From Rhodococcus ruber (GTDB lineage: Bacteria > Actinomycetota > Actinomycetes > Mycobacteriales > Mycobacteriaceae): a stretch of DNA of 52,314 nt. Position numbers and translations under genes: made by a program. This document shows, in pieces, positions 50,212-52,314 of this stretch (positions are counted from its first letter, which is position 1; the number at the start of each line of letters is the position of its first letter). The notes beneath the pieces are model-generated. The model had not been told where the DNA came from. It made no database searches and was given only the letters and a program-made list of their open reading frames with translations. The stretch covers positions 1 through 52,314 of the forward strand of contig NZ_JAPWIJ010000011.1 in NCBI RefSeq assembly GCF_027270735.1. Direction: 5' to 3'.

Positions 50212-50369
50212 ACAGCACTCCTGTTCATTTGCATTGCGGCACAACAGCATAAGGCGAGATGAGGGTAACTCTGCTGGGGTACCAGCAAACGTGCCCAGAG
50301 ACGAGTCAGGCGGCCCGCAACGAAACGCTGGGACCGCCCGACTGGTGCGCTGAAGGTCAGGAGAGGCGG

Positions 50370-51659
50370 TTAATGGAACTGGCCTTCTTCGGTGGAGCCC
50401 TTCAGTGCAGCCGTCGAAGTGTTGGGATCGACGGTGGTGGCGATGCGGTCGAAGTAGCCTGCGCCAACCTCACGCTGGTGCTTGATGGCGGTGAAGCCGC
50501 GCTCTTCGGCAGCCTTGAACTCGCGCTCCTGCAAATCGACGAACGCGGTCATGCCTTCGCGGGCGTAGCCGTGTGCCAGGTCGAACATGCCGTAGTTGAG
50601 CGAGTGGAAGCCTGCGAGGGTGATGAACTGGAACTTGAAGCCCATTGCTCCGAGTTCCTTCTGGAACTTCGCGATGGTCGCGTCGTCCAGGTGCGCCTTC
50701 CAGTTGAACGAAGGCGAGCAGTTGTAGGCGAGGAGCTGGTCCGGGAACTCGCTGCGAACCGACTCGGAGAACTTCTTGGCGACCTCGAGGTCCGGGACGC
50801 CGGTCTCCATCCAGATGAGGTCTGCGTACGGCGCGTAGGCCTTGGCGCGAGCGATGCAGGGCTCGATGCCGTTCTTGACGCCGAAGAAGCCTTCTGCGGT
50901 GCGGGTTCCGTCGAGGAACTCGCGGTCACGCTCGTCGACGTCGGAGGTGATCAGCGTGGCTGCCTCGGCGTCGGTGCGGGCGATGATGACCGAGGGGACG
51001 TCGGCGACGTCCGAGGCCAGACGGGCGGAGGTCAGGGTGCGGATGTGCTGCTGGGTGGGGATGAGCACCTTGCCACCGAGGTGGCCGCACTTCTTCTCCG
51101 ATGCGAGCTGGTCTTCCCAGTGGACACCTGCGGCGCCGGCCACGATCATGGCCTTCTGCAGCTCGTAGGCGTTCAGTGCGCCACCGAAACCGGCTTCGGC
51201 GTCGGCCACGACGGGAGCGAGCCAGTTCTTGACGGACGTGTCGCCCTCGATCTTGGCGATCTCGTCGGCACGCAGGAGCGCGTTGTTGATACGACGAACG
51301 ACCGACGGCACCGAGTTGGCCGGGTAGAGGCTCTGGTCCGGGTAGGTGTGGCCCGAGAGGTTCGCGTCGCCGGCGACCTGCCAGCCGGAGAGGTAGATCG
51401 CCTGGAGGCCGGCGCGAATCTGCTGCACGGCCTGGTTGCCGGTGAGGGCACCGAGCGAGTTGATGTAGTCCTCGTTGTTCACGAGGTCCCACAGGATTTC
51501 GCTGCCGCGACGAGCGAGTGTCGCTTCTTCCACGACGGTGCCCTGGAGGTCGGAGACCTGCTGTGCGGTGAAGTTACGGGTGACGCCCTTCCAGCGGGGG
51601 TTGGTGTCCCAATCCTGCTGGATCTCGGCGGTGGTCTTCGGGGTGCCGGTGGTCGACAT
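50370..51659 (-). CDS. aceA: Isocitrate lyase
   Basis: This 429-residue glyoxylate-shunt enzyme cleaves isocitrate to succinate and glyoxylate, allowing growth on fatty acids and acetate. The catalytic [11 protein letters not shown] segment, the metal/substrate region [17 protein letters not shown] and [12 protein letters not shown] near the C-terminus identify the short actinobacterial Icl1 type, which in mycobacteria also serves as methylisocitrate lyase. The ATG has GGAG upstream. The long upstream region carries RamB- and GlxR-like sites, fitting acetate-responsive and cAMP-responsive control. Confidence 0.97.
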   Translation of the reverse strand: MSTTGTPKTTAEIQQDWDTNPRWKGVTRNFTAQQVSDLQGTVVEEATLARRGSEILWDLVNNEDYINSLGALTGNQAVQQIRAGLQAIYLSGWQVAGDANLSGHTYPDQSLYPANSVPSVVRRINNALLRADEIAKIEGDTSVKNWLAPVVADAEAGFGGALNAYELQKAMIVAGAAGVHWEDQLASEKKCGHLGGKVLIPTQQHIRTLTSARLASDVADVPSVIIARTDAEAATLITSDVDERDREFLDGTRTAEGFFGVKNGIEPCIARAKAYAPYADLIWMETGVPDLEVAKKFSESVRSEFPDQLLAYNCSPSFNWKAHLDDATIAKFQKELGAMGFKFQFITLAGFHSLNYGMFDLAHGYAREGMTAFVDLQEREFKAAEERGFTAIKHQREVGAGYFDRIATTVDPNTSTAALKGSTEEGQFH

Positions 51660-51784
51660 CTTCAGCTCCAGTCTCTTCTGCTTCTCGGCCTGCCTCGAGA
51701 CGAATCTTCACATCGTTGCCAGGCCCTTCTGGTGTACTCCAAAACAATGGCACAACCGAAAACATGCGTCTACCAGTTGTTAGT

Positions 51785-51796
51785 GCCAATCTTGGC
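51785..51796. promoter_or_regulatory. Short palindrome upstream of aceA
   Basis: GCCAA-TC-TTGGC lies about 126-137 bp upstream of the aceA start. It is a possible operator half-turn apart from the RamB-like site; no regulator can be named. Confidence 0.35.
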
Positions 51797-51816
51797 TAGC
51801 TTTCCCGGCACCCTTG

Positions 51817-51833
51817 CTAAGTTTGCAAATTTT
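51817..51833. promoter_or_regulatory. RamB-like site upstream of aceA
   Basis: CTAAGTTTGCAAATTTT contains AGTTTGCAAA, close to the RamB recognition core TTTGCAAA that controls acetate-metabolism genes including isocitrate lyase in corynebacteria and mycobacteria. It is about 160-175 bp upstream of the start codon. Confidence 0.5.
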
Positions 51834-51982
51834 CGACCGCCGCAAACCTCGCCGATCGGACGGCCGTGTTACTCGCCGGTAGCGACGAATCCCCAGTTGA
51901 TGAACGCAATGAACAAAAACTCATACAGGACGCTTGTACGGTTTGGCGACGGCGTCTGAATCGAGTCAGAACTGCCGTCTGA

Positions 51983-51998
51983 TGTGATCGACATCACA
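51983..51998. promoter_or_regulatory. CRP/GlxR consensus site
   Basis: TGTGATCGACATCACA is a perfect TGTGA-N6-TCACA. It lies about 325 bp upstream of aceA, far for direct action. It may instead serve an unseen gene to the right or act with the RamB-like site. Crp/GlxR-type regulators of actinobacteria use this motif. Confidence 0.65.
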
Positions 51999-52222
51999 GT
52001 AGCCTCATCCCACGATGTGAGCATGGCATGGGTCGCTCCACTCGACACCACTTTCGCTGGGATCCCCCGACCGAGGCCACCGAGTGGAGCAGCAGTTGCA
52101 CTCATCCACAGGCAGGCACCTGTCCACAGGGCATTCGATTTCCCCAGGTCGAGCATCGAAGACCACCCACGCCATCGCCGACGCTGCACCCATGACAGCC
52201 AACTCCACTCCCGCCCAACCCG

Positions 52223-52314
52223 GTCATTCCGCAGGCTCCACTCCCGCACCCCAGGGTCGTTCCGCAGGCTCCACTCCCGCACCCCAGGGTCGTTCCGCAG
52301 GCTCCACTCCCGCA
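52223..52314 (+). repeat. 33-bp tandem array of the dispersed hairpin repeat, copy D (truncated by edge)
   Basis: Units at 52223-52255, 52256-52288 and 52289-52314 share GGTCGTTCCGCAGGCTCCAC. The first has one substitution and the last is cut by the window edge. A half unit precedes at about 52203-52222. The unit matches copies A-C but lacks their left hairpin arm. Confidence 0.9.

Larger units (their letters stand above)
51660..52314. other. Gene-free region upstream of aceA: regulatory sites and tandem repeats
   Basis: No convincing gene is visible in 655 bp. The region holds an AT-rich, probably promoter-bearing part (51700-51960), a short palindrome, a RamB-like site, a CRP/GlxR consensus and a 33-bp tandem array at the right edge. 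A 137-codon minus-strand frame (51869-52282) is made largely of the tandem repeat and is not supported as a gene. Confidence 0.6.

Noticed and set aside
51869..52282. 137-codon minus-strand frame at the right edge
   Set aside because: Its N-terminus is translated from the 33-bp tandem repeat and the rest shows no recognisable protein features; it is a repeat-generated frame.
52223..52314. CRISPR array
   Set aside because: The 33-bp units are directly contiguous with no variable spacers, and no cas genes are seen.

Overview
The window comes from a high-GC member of the Mycobacteriales, most likely Rhodococcus or a close relative. Its markers are mycothiol synthesis (mshA), an antigen-85-type mycolyltransferase, an HBHA-like adhesin, senX3-regX3, glucosyl-3-phosphoglycerate synthase and a mycobacterial-type isocitrate lyase. 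I have no taxonomic search, so genus is an inference. From memory of M. tuberculosis H37Rv, much of the window reproduces, in reverse, the order icl1-fadB2 ... TetR-DUF445-XRE-hbhA-DUF2516 ... deoC-DUF2993 ... DUF2505-murB-L,D-transpeptidase-SDR-ROK regulator-mshA-YbjN ... gpm1-senX3-regX3 (Rv0467 to Rv0491). Several accessory blocks interrupt that backbone.

Layout. 136-4056: regX3, senX3, gpmA and an LtrA-family membrane protein, all minus strand. 4167-5380: a helical hypothetical protein and a DUF3558-like lipoprotein between two 80-bp palindromic repeats. 5397-14885: an envelope-lipid-like block. A minus-strand operon encodes a PapA-type acyltransferase, an MFS exporter, two secreted LIP-family lipases and a secreted CocE/X-Pro-type hydrolase; a divergent plus-strand pair encodes an antigen-85-type mycolyltransferase and GpgS. 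14955-16547: a 4CL-like acyl-CoA ligase. 16647-23319: a purine/nucleoside uptake module (BmpA-type binding lipoprotein, ATPase, two permeases, NCS2 permease). 23378-27434: YbjN protein, mshA, an alpha/beta hydrolase and a ROK regulator, preceded by a candidate leaderless 37-codon ORF containing Cys-Cys. 27770-33611: SDR, L,D-transpeptidase, MBL-Rieske fusion, murB and two DUF2505 genes. 33701-40955: methyltransferases, HIT, GNAT, an orphan AbiEi-like protein, a DUF2993 protein, deoC, purU and a hydrolase. 41036-44801: DUF2516, hbhA, XRE regulator, DUF445 and TetR. 44847-49270: DJ-1 protein, siderophore-binding lipoprotein, PPOX protein, PPK2, AdhC and a small membrane protein. 49336-51659: fadB2 and aceA, followed by a gene-free regulatory and repeat region to the right edge.

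How it works together. Core functions are peptidoglycan (murB, L,D-transpeptidase), mycothiol (mshA), central carbon (gpmA, aceA, fadB2, deoC), phosphate sensing (senX3-regX3) and polyphosphate (ppk2). The accessory 5.4-14.9 kb block looks like a glycolipid assembly, export and remodelling unit; its product cannot be read from sequence.

Three non-gene signals stand out. First, a hairpin-forming repeat lies just 3' of three genes and forms a 33-bp tandem array at the right edge. Second, a paired 80-bp palindrome family is present. Third, at least a dozen genes have a TANNNT -10 hexamer 5-8 nt before the start codon, as expected for leaderless mRNAs; one of them is the Cys-containing small ORF ahead of the ROK-mshA operon. 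No rRNA, tRNA, CRISPR array, transposase or phage gene was seen.
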